Part shown: piece by piece, positions 34,131-49,365 of the stretch
Layout of the letters: every line of letters starts with the position of its first letter
How positions within the stretch are numbered: the first letter of the stretch is position 1
NCBI RefSeq assembly: GCF_030253575.1
Contig: NC_080559.1
Location: 9,886,501-9,950,500 of the forward strand
Source of the DNA: Rhododendron vialii
Lineage: Eukaryota > Streptophyta > Magnoliopsida > Ericales > Ericaceae
DNA: 64,000 bases
Reading direction: 5' to 3'
Position numbers and translations under genes: made by a program
Notes under the pieces: generated by a model
The model's database searches: none
Told to the model about the DNA's origin: nothing
The model's input: only the letters and a program-made list of their open reading frames with translations

Positions 34131-34982
34131 CCGATACGTAAAAACCTTTTGGGTTAGCAAAAGTTGGTGAGGAACTGGAGAGATTAGTCTTGTGGTGCGC
34201 ACAAATTAGCCCGGAGATCATTCTTCATTACCAAAAAAAAAAAGAGGTGCGTGATAGACGAATTGACAATTCAATTGCACTAAAGTAACTACACATCCCC
34301 AAGCGAGGTTCGAACCTGTTTGCAGTAGAAATCCTCGTATTGGGATGCTGATTTAGATGTTGTTTGGTTTGGGTTGAGTTTTTCTTGATCAGTACTTGTG
34401 CCTTGGTGGAACGACAGTAGAAACGTGTGAGTGATTGCTCTCTTTTGGGATTCGTCACGAGTCTAGAACTCATACGGTCACGCCCAGGAGTCACAATTCA
34501 TATATGAAATTGATTTTAGCACTCCAAAAATTGATGGAGGAGTTCCAAAACGACATCGTTTTGTGTATTAACATAATTCAGTTTTGAAACCCTTCTATCA
34601 AGTTTTGTAATGCCAAAATCACAATCCATATATATATATCCGTCGCCCAGCCCCTCCCCCACCTTTTTTCTCGAGCAAAAAACGAACAAGACCATGGAGG
34701 TGAGGTGATTATAAAAAAAAATAAAAATTTATTCCATGCTCTTAAAACATTGTTTCATCTCTCACGGTAGGTGAAACCCACCTCTTTGCATGTGATTTTC
34801 ACATGATGTAGAAAGCGAGAAAAGTACTGTTCCAGGAGCATGGAATGATTTCTTCCAAGCTAAATCGACGCACTTCTTATTTGTTGTGGACGTATATATG
34901 TAGAAACTTTGTATCCAATCTAAAAATGAATGCCATTAGCTAGAACAAAATTCCAAGCATTATATTAATTGATCGCCCGACC

Positions 34983-35166
34983 CAGAGACGGAACCGAATT
35001 GGGGCTTATGGGCGCCAAGGCCTCCACTGTTGTTTTGGATTTTTTTAATTTTTTTTTGATATTAATATTAGTTGTTTGTTAAGAACACCCGGATATTATA
35101 TTTTGTATTGGATGTTATTTAGACATTTAAATGCTTTAAGAATGTGTTCGTTTTGGGTCACAAATC

Positions 35167-35205
<39 letters not shown>

Positions 35206-35394
35206 CGGTCTCTCATAAGTTTTTTCTGCAATTATTAATCTTATTTATCTTTCCATCTCTTTCTACTTATTATCCAAAAAAACCTCCATCAAAACTTAAA
35301 CCAAACAAACTATTAGATTCCTGAACCTTGAAATTTCAAAACTTTATTGTTCATAGTTCGGCCCCGCGTCTATAAAATCCTGGTTCTGTCCCTG
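34983..35394. mobile_element. hAT-type MITE
   Basis: The TIRs are cagagacggaaccgaatt and, inverted, cagggacagaaccaggatt. The flanking 8-mers are gcccgacc (34975-34982) and gcccgatc (35395-35402), with one mismatch. Copy A lacks it. It contains a (CT)n run at 35170-35201. Confidence 0.8.
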
Positions 35395-35787
35395 GCCCGA
35401 TCCATTATATACCCAACCAATGTGGGATTGTTTCTCTTAACGTTCCTTCTCGCGTGCATTGTAGGACGTATTTTTTTTTTAAAAAAAATTGTGGGATATA
35501 ATGGGATTTCTACTCTGATACCATGTAATTTTATTTTTTTTAATCTATAATCGAAAAGCTGAAATTTTAGGTAGAGATGCCACGACTTTTTAATTTTTTT
35601 AAAACTCTAATAGCATGTAATTTTTTTTTAATCTATAATCCAAAAGCTGAATTATTAGGTAGAGATGTCTTGACATTATTTAACCAGGTGATCATCCATT
35701 AATATATGCGAGATTGTTTTCTTTGATCTGCTCTGTCCTTTTGGATAAAGTATTTTTTGATTTTGGGGACCCCATGCAGTAAATTTA

Positions 35788-39111
<3,324 letters not shown>

Positions 39112-39261
39112 GAGAAATGCTAAGTGCAAAGAAAATGAGCAAAGAAAAGACTATTAAAGTGTGCATGAATGGCTCAGATGTACTGCACAGTGAATCTGAA
39201 CCGTTCATACACCCTTTAAGAATATTTTTTTTGTCTATTTTCTTTGTTCCTAGTACTCCTC
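39112..39261. mobile_element. MULE-type fold-back MITE with 9-bp target duplication
   Basis: The ends are gagaaatgctaagtgcaaag and, inverted, gaggagtactaggaacaaag. Flanking ttaaaacaa is perfect on both sides (39103-39111 and 39262-39270). At 150 bp and nearly all palindromic, it is the same family as 7791-7897. Confidence 0.8.
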
Positions 39262-39270
39262 TTAAAACAA

Positions 39271-40267
39271 TTGTAGAAAGAGAGTGCAATAGCATGGAAC
39301 TATGGAAGTACAGGAATAGATTGTTCACACTTGAATTGTTTGCAGGTTGCAAAAAGTACAACCCTCCAACAGTATTCGATTTGGGTTCGGATGGAGATTT
39401 TTGAGTGTAATAAGTGAAAAGAGATAGGACAAAGAAAATTTATCGAAGACTACATCTAGAAATTTTGAGACCCCAAAACGAACAAAATCGGTATGATTTG
39501 GGAAAAAAAACACACAAACTCAACCTGTCCCGTCCTGTCCTAACCAGATGTGTGCACTTCCCCATCTTCACTACTATCTTTATTCTTTGCATATATGAGC
39601 TCAAGTCTCAAATGACATTGAAGTGAAGTCTATCAAGAAACAACAATGGCGGCAGTTGTCTGCGCGGGAATGTTTGACTTGCAAGGCACCTATATGCCTT
39701 TAATTGCTTTGAAAGAATTACACTACAAAAAGTGAGATCAATATAAGAATGGGTGTGGAATCTACGAGCTGATGGATCAGATAAGAGATAGTACTCTCCA
39801 TCCCATAAATTAAGTTGGTCCCTATTTACACCTTAATTTGGTAAAAATTCTTAACTGTAGAGAGAGTTGAGAAAGTTATACCGAGTCAAGGACCCTTGGC
39901 AGTTCTTCCAGCTTGTCAAGAACTTGACGACCAGTTCAAAACACGTGGCAGAGAAAATTTTCCAGTGCCGAACGGGCTCGCGCATTCAAATTGTCCATTG
40001 CGTGTTTGAACGGTTCAGATTTGAAAAGAGAAAAAAGAGAGAGAAAGTGTTTGGGTGAAAGAATGAGCGAGTACCACGTATGATATACCCGTTCAGCACT
40101 GAAAAATCACTCACGTGGCAGACGTTGAAGAAAGGACATAGAGGGTCGGGATCAAGAGAAATGCAATTGAGTTGAGAATGTTGGAGAAGAAGACAACTGG
40201 ACAAGAACCTACGTTATCCCCGGATATGAAGTTTCGCATTTAAGTTCTAGTTTTAGGAGTAGTTATA
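39271..40267. other. Intergenic DNA; one truncated Stowaway-like end
   Basis: ctctccatcccataaattaa at about 39794 after TA resembles a Stowaway left end, but no right end was found. Nothing else was recognised. Confidence 0.35.
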
Positions 40268-40539
40268 CTCCCTCCGTACCTTAATTAAAGTTTAATATTT
40301 CATTTTGGACGGTTCCTTAATAAGTGTTCATTTTGTAAAGTTAATGGGGTAAAAATTGGTATATTGTCTATTTTGTCCTTAAAAGTATATTTCATTTTGA
40401 AAAGTTAGTGAGTAAAAGTGTAATGATGATGGGTAAGTAGGAAAAGTGGAGGAAAAAATTGATGTAAAAAATGTAATGATGATATCTTTTTAATAAGTTG
40501 GAATTATGAAACATGACACTTAAAAAGAGACGGATGAAG
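40268..40539. mobile_element. Stowaway MITE
   Basis: The ends are ctccctccgtaccttaatta and agagacggatgaag, with TA on both sides. The interior (taataagtgttcattttgta, gtaatgatgat) is the inverse of that in 33643-33912. Confidence 0.85.
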
Positions 40540-41009
40540 TAGTACTTTTAGTTTCTGTCAATTGTATCCTTTGGAGAGTAATAAAAAGTCCTTTGTTATT
40601 CTTTAATCTTTTTTTTTTTTTGTCAAAATTATTCTTCAATCTTTGTTTGTTTTCAAAGAAGTTTTAAAATACGGTAAAGAATCAAACTCTACTTCTCACA
40701 CATTTCAGCACGTTGATAACAAACTCTGTCAATTCTTGTCTGAGTGAAATTAAGAGTAAACAATCTCCTATAAAATTACGTGCAATTTTTCATTCCTAAA
40801 AATAGTGGATTCATTGATTCACTAAAATGTAGTAATGTTTTGATTTTTTTGTACTGTTCAAAAGATCACATCGAGATTCTATCAAACAAGATCCATATTC
40901 TGAAAAAAATAATTTCGGTTTAAAAATTGCACATAGTTTCGTATAGGACAAACTTTACGGGACGGTGGGAGTATATAAATTCTAATATTAGTTAAATTGC
41001 ATTGGGTTA

Positions 41010-41416
41010 GAGCATCTTCAACTCTTGACTTCAAATTGGAGATAAATTTTTTTTTAAGGCTTATGTGGCATTATGGCATCTGTAATTTGACATCAAAGCC
41101 TTCTCTCCAATCCTTATGTCAAATTCTATTTATTTAACATCAAGTTATCTTTCTTCAACCATTAATGCCAATCCTAATTAATGTCAAACTTTGAAAGGAA
41201 AAAAAATATTTCAAAGGTTCAAAATTTCAAAATCTAGCCAACTTTTGAAATTTGGCATTTGTGTCCATGCCTGTCAAAATTGGCATGAAAAGGCTTGTCT
41301 TAAAATCGATGTGTATTTGGCATCAAAGAAGGTTGTTAGGTTGGATTGAATTTTGGTGTCAATTTTTAACGTTAAAATGTCCACGTAGTAATTGACATCT
41401 CCCATTAGAGATACTC
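41010..41416. mobile_element. PIF/Harbinger-like (Tourist) MITE
   Basis: The ends are gagcatcttcaactc and, inverted, gagtatctctaatgg. Flanking TTA is present at 41007-41009 and 41417-41419. The gagcatctccaa-type terminus with a 3-bp TTA target fits plant Tourist elements. Confidence 0.7.
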
Positions 41417-41521
41417 TTAGACTGAGATACAAAATACTAGTATGAATTATTGTTGACTGGTGGATCAAAAGGAGATAATTCAGACAAGAGAGAGTAACTG
41501 ATAACGTTTCTCTCTTTTTCT

Positions 41522-42180
41522 GTTTTTTTGTCAAAAATACGAAGGTTGTATTGATAAACGTCCAGCGACACTTACAAAACGGAGATCATTACAAAGAATT
41601 TTGACAAAGTCAAACTAATTGTCTAACAAATAAAAAATAAGTAAATCATAATGCAATTGATGTATTTCATCCTAAACCAGACATGGCCTAACACAATAGC
41701 GACACTTTTAAACTGTCTAACATTTAATTAGGAGTCTCAAACGAGAAGAAATGAAAAGTTAAGAACAAAAGACACCAAATACCCAGACGATCAGATGCAT
41801 TCCACCCAAGTATAAACGAACTAATGAACTCCCAAGAACTACAGATCTGCGCCGTCACGGGTTGTCTCGCCAAAGATATCGTGTAGGGATAGAAGTATAG
41901 AACACTAAAACACACATATCGTTGTAAAACAATCTCGATTGAGAGAACCCGATCTGTAGACAAAATTCGTCTTCAGACGACAAGTCGTAGATCTGGAGAG
42001 ACAGAAGGGAAAAAAATAAAAAACAAAGAAAGGGAGTTGGTAGTATCATGGCCTCCCCCTCCCGCCGCTGCACATACGTATGGAACCCAAGGGGGGAGGG
42101 GAAAGGAGAAGATTGAGAAATTGTGATGGCTAGAATTGAGAGAGATGAAGAGAGAGATAGGGTTATAGAGTTATGAGAGT
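41522..42180 (-). mobile_element. Internally deleted LINE (L1-like) copy
   Basis: On the minus strand it starts with a pyrimidine-rich leader (ctctataaccctatctctct). It ends with a plant L1-style tail (ggacgtttatcaatacaacc, then a poly-A-like run at about 41522-41540). ORF1 and ORF2 are absent. No clear target duplication was found. Confidence 0.4.
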
Positions 42181-42570
42181 GAATATTATCACCTTATACA
42201 CCACATTAGAATCATTTATATACATTATTTGTCAATTAGATATGCAAGCGGTAAATTAGATTTCCGAACTGTATATTTGTCACTTACAGAGTACAGCAAT
42301 ACCAACTGTGAAGAAAAGCAAAATGGAGTATTATCGATTGTATATAGTATGAAACAAAGGTCTAACATGGTTTTATATAGGCTACAAAATTTGTAAACAA
42401 ATAAGAAAAAACAGGCATAACAAATAAACATAAATAAAATTCTAAAGTCTAAACTAAACAGGAAATATATTCCTAATACCCCTTTTCCTTTACAGCTGGC
42501 CCCTTAATTTTGAAAATGTCACTCCACATTTTTAATTCCACATCCACTTATCCTTTTTCATTTTAAAACA
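42181..42570. other. Intergenic DNA, nothing recognised
   Basis: AT-rich, with no coding similarity. Confidence 0.4.
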
Positions 42571-43114
42571 TAGGGGTGTTTAAGAAAATCGTTCGAACCG
42601 TAAAATCAGTCCGATTCGGACCGAACTGTCCTATTTGGTCCGGTTCTGCGGTTCTACGTTGATGTTATGGTTCCAAAAAAATAAGAACCGTTAATTTTGG
42701 TTTGATTACTGATTTTTAATTAATGAACCATGATTAGAACCGAACCGGACCATTTAAAACTAAGATAAATATAGATATACATATGTGTGTGTAATAAATA
42801 TGTATTTGAATTTGGTAAATTAATCTTTCCCTTACTAAACTTAATTTATTTAGAGATGAAATTTCATTTATTAGGAAAGCTTTTATTTTCTTCCTTCATT
42901 TCCTATTCTAGCAGATTATCTTCCTATTCTTTAATTTTATGAATTCATATTTTGTGAATAAGTGTTTGGATACTTATTGGATATAACCAAAACCGAATCA
43001 AAACCAGACCGATCTTGCGATTTGGTTCTGATTTCCAATTTTCTAGAACCGTTTGAAATGGTCCGATTACTGATTTTTTTGAGAATCAGACCAATCCGGA
43101 CTGTGTACACCCCA
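42571..43114. mobile_element. hAT-like non-autonomous element
   Basis: The ends are taggggtgtttaag and ctgtgtacacccca, with inverted ggtccg/cggacc-rich subterminal blocks (ccgattcggaccgaac, accgaaccggaccatt). This arrangement is common in plant hAT-derived elements. The target duplication is not clear. Confidence 0.5.
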
Positions 43115-43302
43115 TACTAAAACAAACTACACATCTATATAAGGACGTCTTACGCATATCTCATCCTCCATACAACAATCTGTCACTATAGGTGAAAAAT
43201 TGTCACTAAAAACTTTTATCCCCACACTTTTTAGTGACAACTTTTTTGTCACTATCGCTCAAAGTATTATTATTATTTTTTGTAGTGCTACCTATACACA
43301 TA

Positions 43303-43517
43303 CTCCCTCCGTTCTAAAATATTTGTCCGGTCCGCAAAATGAGGACTTAAAAATAATGCATTTCTTTCAAGAAAAAATTCAAACTTTTTTCATAAATTAA
43401 AAGAATTCATCGATATCTAGTGAATTGTTGAAAAAAATTTAAATTTTTCTTGCAAAAAATATATTATTTTTACGTCCTCGTTATGCGGACCGGACAAACA
43501 TTATGAGACGGAGGGAG
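43303..43517. mobile_element. Stowaway MITE
   Basis: The ends are ctccctccgttctaaaatat and tgagacggagggag. Inner arms gtccggtccgcaaaatgagg and cgttatgcggaccggac make it strongly fold-back. TA on the left, ca on the right. Confidence 0.9.
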
Positions 43518-43596
43518 CATATGATATATCCTCCTACATCTCCATTTTTTCCTTGGAAATTCATATTTTTCCAACATTTCATCTTCTTATATTATA

Positions 43597-43830
43597 CTCC
43601 ATCCGTTCTAAAATGAGTGACCTTTTTGAAATTCCGTGTCATTTTAAAATGTTTATATCTTCCGATTTATGAAGTTTTATGTTATTTTGAAAACTTTGTT
43701 TAATAGAACTAATTAAGATCTATCAAATAAGATCCATACTGCATATTTTTTAATAATCACATTGAAAAATATAAGCAATTGAAAATGACATGCTTTCCCA
43801 AAAAGATCTCTCATTTTGGAACGGAGGGAG
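43597..43830. mobile_element. Stowaway MITE
   Basis: ctccatccgttctaaaatga to tcattttggaacggagggag, with TA on both sides. Confidence 0.9.
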
Positions 43831-43849
43831 TATTCATTCAAAGTTAGTA

Positions 43850-44116
43850 TTCTCTCTATCCATTTTTAAATGTTCTGCTTCGTAACTCCAACTTATTAAG
43901 AAAACATCATCATTATACCTTTCACATCAACTTGTACCTCCACTTTTCCTACTTATCTTATATTGAGACATCATCATTACACTTTTATTCACTAACTTTT
44001 TAAAGTAGAATCTATTTTTAGGGGCAAATGAAAAATGTATCAACTTTACAAAATAGACCATTATTAAGGGACAATCCAAAATAGAATATTGAATTTTAAA
44101 AAGGGGACGGAGGGAG
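43850..44116. mobile_element. Stowaway MITE
   Basis: The left end, ttctctctatccattttt, is diverged and the right end is ggggacggagggag before TA. The interior matches 33643-33912 (tgttctgcttcgtaactcca). Confidence 0.8.
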
Positions 44117-44132
44117 TACTACTAACTTACTA

Positions 44133-44290
44133 CTCCCCCATCCCATAAAATTGCCCTCCCTATGAAATTGCGTGCAATTTTTTTTATTAAAAATAATGTA
44201 TTTACTTAAATAAATTTTCAATTTTTTTTGCACAATTTCTAAAAATGTCATCGATATCTATCAAACAAGATTGTATAAAAACTTATTTTG
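44133..44290. mobile_element. Truncated Stowaway-like MITE
   Basis: It starts ctcccccatcccataaaatt after TA. No right terminus appears before the next element begins at 44303. Confidence 0.5.
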
Positions 44291-44302
44291 GTAAGTTTAT
44301 TA

Positions 44303-44541
44303 CTCCCTTCGTCCCGATTCGTTTGTCCCTTTCCACTATTTGAGACTTTTTATAAAATTGTTTATATGTTTTAATTTATTATGTTTTTTATATGTAATAT
44401 GGATCTTATTTGATAGATCTCAATTAGATTTAAAATATGATATTTTTGAAATTATGTAAAACATTATAAATTGTGAGATATAAACAATTTTTTAAAAAAC
44501 ACGTATATCAAAATTAGACAAATAAATTGAGACGAATGGAG
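44303..44541. mobile_element. Stowaway MITE
   Basis: ctcccttcgtcccgattcgt to aattgagacgaatggag, with TA on both sides. It lies about 390 bp upstream of the TRM start codon, so it may be in the promoter. Confidence 0.85.
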
Positions 44542-44927
44542 TATTTTTAAGCAGCCTAAAAATTACATATACAGGAGACTAACTTTAGTGAACTGGGAGA
44601 GAGTAGTAAGCAAAATCCCCCTCCTAATCACAGTCTCGGTTCTAACGGGCCTATATAGAGTATAGACCCCTATATATATATATATATAAAAAGAGAAGAA
44701 GAAGATGCATATCAATTCCTGCCTCCAGGCAAGATCCCTTCCTACCCCTAATTAAAAGATCCATTTCCCCATATCCCCTAATATCTACACGCTTCACGCT
44801 CTTCAGACCTCCCCCGCCTCGATACACCCAAATCTTCCTCCCCTTTTTGAAATCCTTTCCAATCTCACACCACCACCGAAACCAGAAACCAAAACCCAAT
44901 CCAAATACTATCAGAAAAACCGTGACG

Positions 44928-47900
44928 ATGATGGGTCAGAAGCACTTGCACGAACTCCTCAAAGAAGACCAAGAACCGTTCCTTTTGAAAAACTACATCT
45001 TCGACAGGCGCTCTCAGCTCAACAGACCCGTGCCCAAGACCAAATTAGACGCCAAGAAGAAACTCAGGCCCAAAGCCGAAATCTCCAATCCCAAGCGTAG
45101 TGCCCTATGGAAACAAGCGTGTTTTATCCCCTTGCACCCGTCACCGGACGTCAGAAAATCACCGTGGCCGGCGACGGCGAAGTCCCAGAACCCCTGCAAG
45201 TGTAAGCGCCAAAACTCCGCCCTGCTTCTCGAGGCCGCGAGGAGGATCACTCAGAACCAATCGAAACCCAAGACCCAGATTAAAAATGGTGGGTTCGGGT
45301 TGTTCGGGTCGGTGATGAAGAGATTAAGGGGGAAAAGCAAAACCCGGTCGAGAAAGCGCGAGATTGGGGGGAAAGGCGGGGTTGAGAAGAGCGATTTCGA
45401 GATGGGTTTTGGGTGTTCTTGTAAGGATAATAATAGCAGCAGGCGTGATAGCGGTGCTTCCTTTTCGTCTCGTGATGTGGAGACGTGTCGGAGGTGGGAA
45501 GAGATTATCGGGTTTGGAGTTGAAGAGAGTAGTAGCCCTTTCCGATTTTCGCTTGAGAAGAGCAACTGTGCGAGTCCCCGGAAGCCGGATTTCTCGTCGC
45601 CGGTGACGTCTCCCCGCCGCTGCGACAAACAGGTTTGCATTTTTGTAGTATATAATTTTTGCAATGACTGGGAATAGATTTCAAATTATAGATTTTGGCG
45701 TTTTGTTGCATAGAATTTAGATTCTTAATGCTATGTTTGGATTGATGTTTGAAATTATTTTGAAAAATAGTAAGAGTAATAAATGGAGAGAGAAATGTTA
45801 GAAGTACTGAGAATCTAGGAAAATTTTTTTAAAATATTTTTTTTTGAATTGTAAAGAGAACAACGCATAATCTTCACACAATTTTGTTTACTGTAACTGT
45901 AAAATTACGATTAAGCTCTTATAAAAATCAAAAAGTATGTATACACAGCTTTTAAGCGCAAGCTTCGCACACAACTGTGTCCAGAGACGTAATGTTGTTT
46001 GGTATGTGTATAAACATATATAGACGTACTTTCTTATTTGATATTAATAGGATTATATTGCTCGTATTAGCAATTCGACTGAACTACTGACTCAGTTGAC
46101 TGAGTCAGATGGGGCTGACTGTCAGCGAGTGATCACTAATCGGATTCACTGGCCGGAATGTCGTCCGTACATGTCCAAGGTCGAATCCAATGTTAGAGGT
46201 TATTTGGGTCATTTCAGTCATCCGCACACTTGCTTGTTTGTTTGTTTGTTTTTGTGATTGCACTTTTTGATGGATGAACCCTCTGACACCCAAAATCTTT
46301 TTCTTAATGACACTGTTTACAAAAAATTTCCCCAAAAGCGGACAAATCCACTGTTGTTTTTTATTTGGACCCATTAGTTACTACAGAATAACTTCTTTAT
46401 TTTGAGGCCTAAGCGTGCTCGTTTAAAGTGTTTTTGAACGGTTCGAATTGAAAATTAATTTTGACCGATAAAGATTACTATAATTGTTACTGGTCAAAAT
46501 TGAAAAGCAATCTCAACCATTGATTACGCGAATAAACGGATGAGATCTTATTCACGGCTCCTCAGTGAATAAATTTCTCTCTTAGTTACTAAAACCTAGC
46601 ATCAATATCCTCTGCATTATTTACCAGGAAAAAAATTATCCGTTGCATGGTTTTTTACTATTTATTTACATCAATTAGAGTGTTTGGCTAGCTTGCAACG
46701 CACATTGACTCAAGTTTTTGCAGCCAAACCCATCGTCCATTTACGGGAGCCAAAAGTACGGACTGACATTATCTAAGAGATATCGAACTTAAGACCATCT
46801 ATTGGTATCACAACTAGCATCAATTTTCTAGTTATTGGTGTCACAACTACTTACGATCGTTCTGAAAATTTATAGGAGAAATGTGGAATAGAGGGCATCC
46901 CAAAGATCCAACTAGAAGAAGAGAAAGAAGAGAAGGAACAGTGTAGTCCAGTATCAGTATTAGACCCTCCATTCGAAGACGATGAAGATGGACGTGAGGA
47001 TGGCGGTGACGCAGACTGTTATGATCTTGAATGCAGCAGCTATGCTATCGTCCAAAGTGAGTAACAATTTTCTTGAATACATGACTATTCTTTTTTGTAT
47101 CAGTTCCTCATTGCTTGTGCACTACTCCTTTTCATTTTTCTGGAGAGGTGTTCACATTTTTAAACATGTTAACAGTATTAATCAATTTGTAGATTGTGAT
47201 ATTGTATTGCTTATTGCATTCTTAATAATATCGTTAACTTTGCTGGTGCCATCTGCTAATTAAGAAATATAAACAATTCTTTTGTTAGCAATTGACCAAA
47301 AAAATAAGTCACAAGTCTGATACAAACCTTTCGTAACAAAAATAAAAATAGAACGAGAGGAGAGAAAAGAGTCCAACTTCGAGGGGGGAAGACCTCTAAT
47401 TGGCTCAAATTGGGAAAGGAGAACCGGATCTTTTTATTTCACAATAGAAGACTTTGATTAATATTCAACTTCCTCCATGCTACACAAATGTTATATTTAA
47501 GCACTACCAATGAATTCCACTAAATCACTACCGTATAAAGTAGAAATACTAACTTAGATGACTAAGTTACTAACCATATATGTATTCAGTGCCGTATGGC
47601 TTGATCTGTATTCAGTGCTAATTTTTAGATGCCGTATGACTTATTTAACTTGATATGCTTCTTTTGTTGACAAAAAAAAAAAAAAAGAATAAGAAGAAGA
47701 AGAAATATTAGACGACTTACCATATCTCCTACCATTACTCAACTTCTAATGTTAATATATGAAATTAAAAACAAAATAGTTTCAAGAAAATAAGTACGTT
47801 ACAAACTCACTGTTGGACCCCTTTTGGTGTTGGTGGTCATTTCCACAACTAAAAGCGCTGTTCGGTTTACTGAACTTTGGCAATCATGAACCAAATTATT

Positions 47901-49365
47901 TGAAGCAGTTGAAATAAATTATTTGTACTAAATTATTTAAATTCTTTTGAACCCATGACGCCTAGTTGTTGATGGTTTGGTGATTCTATCTTGTCAGTAG
48001 TTTAAATTCTGTGGAACCCATGAGAGTGATGAACTCGACTCCCTTAAATTTTGTGGAACCCATGAGAGTGATGAACTCAACTCCCCGCAACATGCTTCAC
48101 ACAATAAGCAGATGTTTAATTAACCCCTTGTACTTGGTGGTGATAAGTTTGCACTGTACTTTGTCAGTTAACCATAAAAGAGGCTACATTTACTCTTGGT
48201 AGTAATAACTCCATGATGATTAAGGCTTTATACATGGTAGAATTCTAGGTAGAGAAACTTTATTGCGGATGTTTCTGTGAATAGTTGTTTACGGAAGTGA
48301 ATCGTGCGCGTCTGTTTCGGCTCTGGACGATCTGGATTACAATGAAAAACTTTTCCAGGGAAGAGTTGAACTATTCTCCGGAAAAGTTTCATTTAAATCC
48401 GGACCATCTAAAGCCGAAACAAACGGCTGAGATCCCGGGGTTCTGTGAATAAGGGAATTACGGAGCCTTCGTGAATAAGTGAATCTCTTCTAGGTATAAT
48501 CAATTTGTTAGGTACCATGGAACTTCGTCCGAGTGCTCTTTGGACAAGTGCTTGGCAATTAGTTCCAAAGTGTAGTATTTTTTCTCAACGTTTTTCGTTT
48601 GAATACTTCAGGAACACTTAAAAAAAATGCTCCGGACACTTTATCGACAATAGTAGACTACTGTTAACGCTTAGGAAAGTCTTTATTTGTTATGTGACCC
48701 ATAGATGATGAAACACTTTTTGTTGGAATACATTTGTGAAAGGTTTTATGGTAGATGTGATTAAGGGATATGCCGCTCTCTTCATTTTATGTATTTCGTC
48801 TAGTCTTCTAAGTGTTTTTTTGTTGATATTAGCTTAAACCTGACGTGCTTAAAAATTGGAACCAGGGGCAAAGCAAAAACTGTTGGAAAAGCTTCTTAGA
48901 TTTGAGAAATTGGCAGAGTTGGATCCCATTGAACTTGAGAAGAGAATGCCAGAAGATCAAGAAGAAGAAGAAGACGATGACGATGAAGTTGACAGTTCAC
49001 TCGATCAATTTAACAGCGAGAAGAATGTTGATCGATACACAAGAGAAGTTCTTGTCCGTCAGAGAAAAGACTCGGTAGACATGAAGAGGCTGGTAATCGA
49101 CCTAGTTGCAGAAGAGAAGAGAGGAGGTGGAGGTGGAGGTGGAAGAGATGACTGTGAAATGGTGGTGAACAGGGTTTGTGAGAGGTTGGATTCATGGAAA
49201 GAGGTGGAATCTAACACCATCGATATGATGGTGGAGTTTGATTTCAGAAGAGAGACCGACGGGTGGAAAAGAACCGATCGAGAGCAGGTGGTGGAGATCG
49301 CCGTGGAGATTGAGATTTCCATCTTTGGATTGTTGGAGGAAGAATTATATCGGAGCTTTGCTTAA
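44928..49365 (+). CDS. TON1-recruiting-motif (TRM27/28-like) protein
   Basis: Three coding exons (44928-45632, 46876-47056, 48866-49365) splice with GT..AG and matching phases (0, then 1) to give 461 aa. TRM proteins bind TON1 and other cortical microtubule-organising proteins. Recognition rests on the N-terminal KHLHELLKEDQEPFLLKNYI (residues 5-24), the SPVSVLDPPFEDD motif (259-271) shared across TRM/DUF4378 proteins, and a C-terminal region (about 365-461) ending in EIEISIFGLLEEELY. The middle is basic and low-complexity (residues 150-175), followed by an acidic stretch EEEEDDDDEVD (328-338) and seven glycines (382-388). The frame is open 27 codons upstream (44847), but the MM at 44928/44931 fits the family start. 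Introns of 1243 and 1809 bp contain MITE-like hairpins and a 42-bp tandem repeat. Arabidopsis At2g36420 and At5g03670 are the likely counterparts, named from memory. The assignment is strong to family and moderate to subgroup. Confidence 0.8.
45633..46875 (+). other. Intron 1 of the TRM gene
   Basis: A GT..AG intron. The stretch 46383-46590 looks MITE-derived (cggatgagatcttattcac, ttttgaccgataaag and its complement-like tactggtcaaaa) and shares phrases with the intron 2 hairpin region. No gene inside. Confidence 0.6.
48002..48085. repeat. Tandem duplication of a 42-bp unit in TRM intron 2
   Basis: Two units (48002-48043 and 48044-48085) share gtggaacccatgagagtgat and differ at only about 2 positions, so the duplication is recent. 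Confidence 0.9.
48313..48421. repeat. Hairpin MITE core in TRM intron 2
   Basis: tgtttcggctctggacgatc is complemented, with a few mismatches, by gaccatctaaagccgaaaca. The inner arms are aaaaacttttcc and ggaaaagtttc. Outer phrases ttctgtgaata repeat near 48269 and 48442, so the whole element may span about 48255-48490. Confidence 0.6.

Larger units (their letters stand above)
33000..35787. repeat. Direct segmental duplication, copy B
   Basis: Collinear with 16140-20650 (see copy A). It lacks the LTR, the Helitron and the twin MITEs. It has its own insertions between about 33456 and 34284 (a Stowaway and a SINE-like stretch) and a hAT MITE at 34983-35394. A local duplication of the gaaaagctga..gtagagatg segment occurs at 35552-35670. 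A primer-binding-site complement, actctgatacca, is at 35512-35523. Confidence 0.75.
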
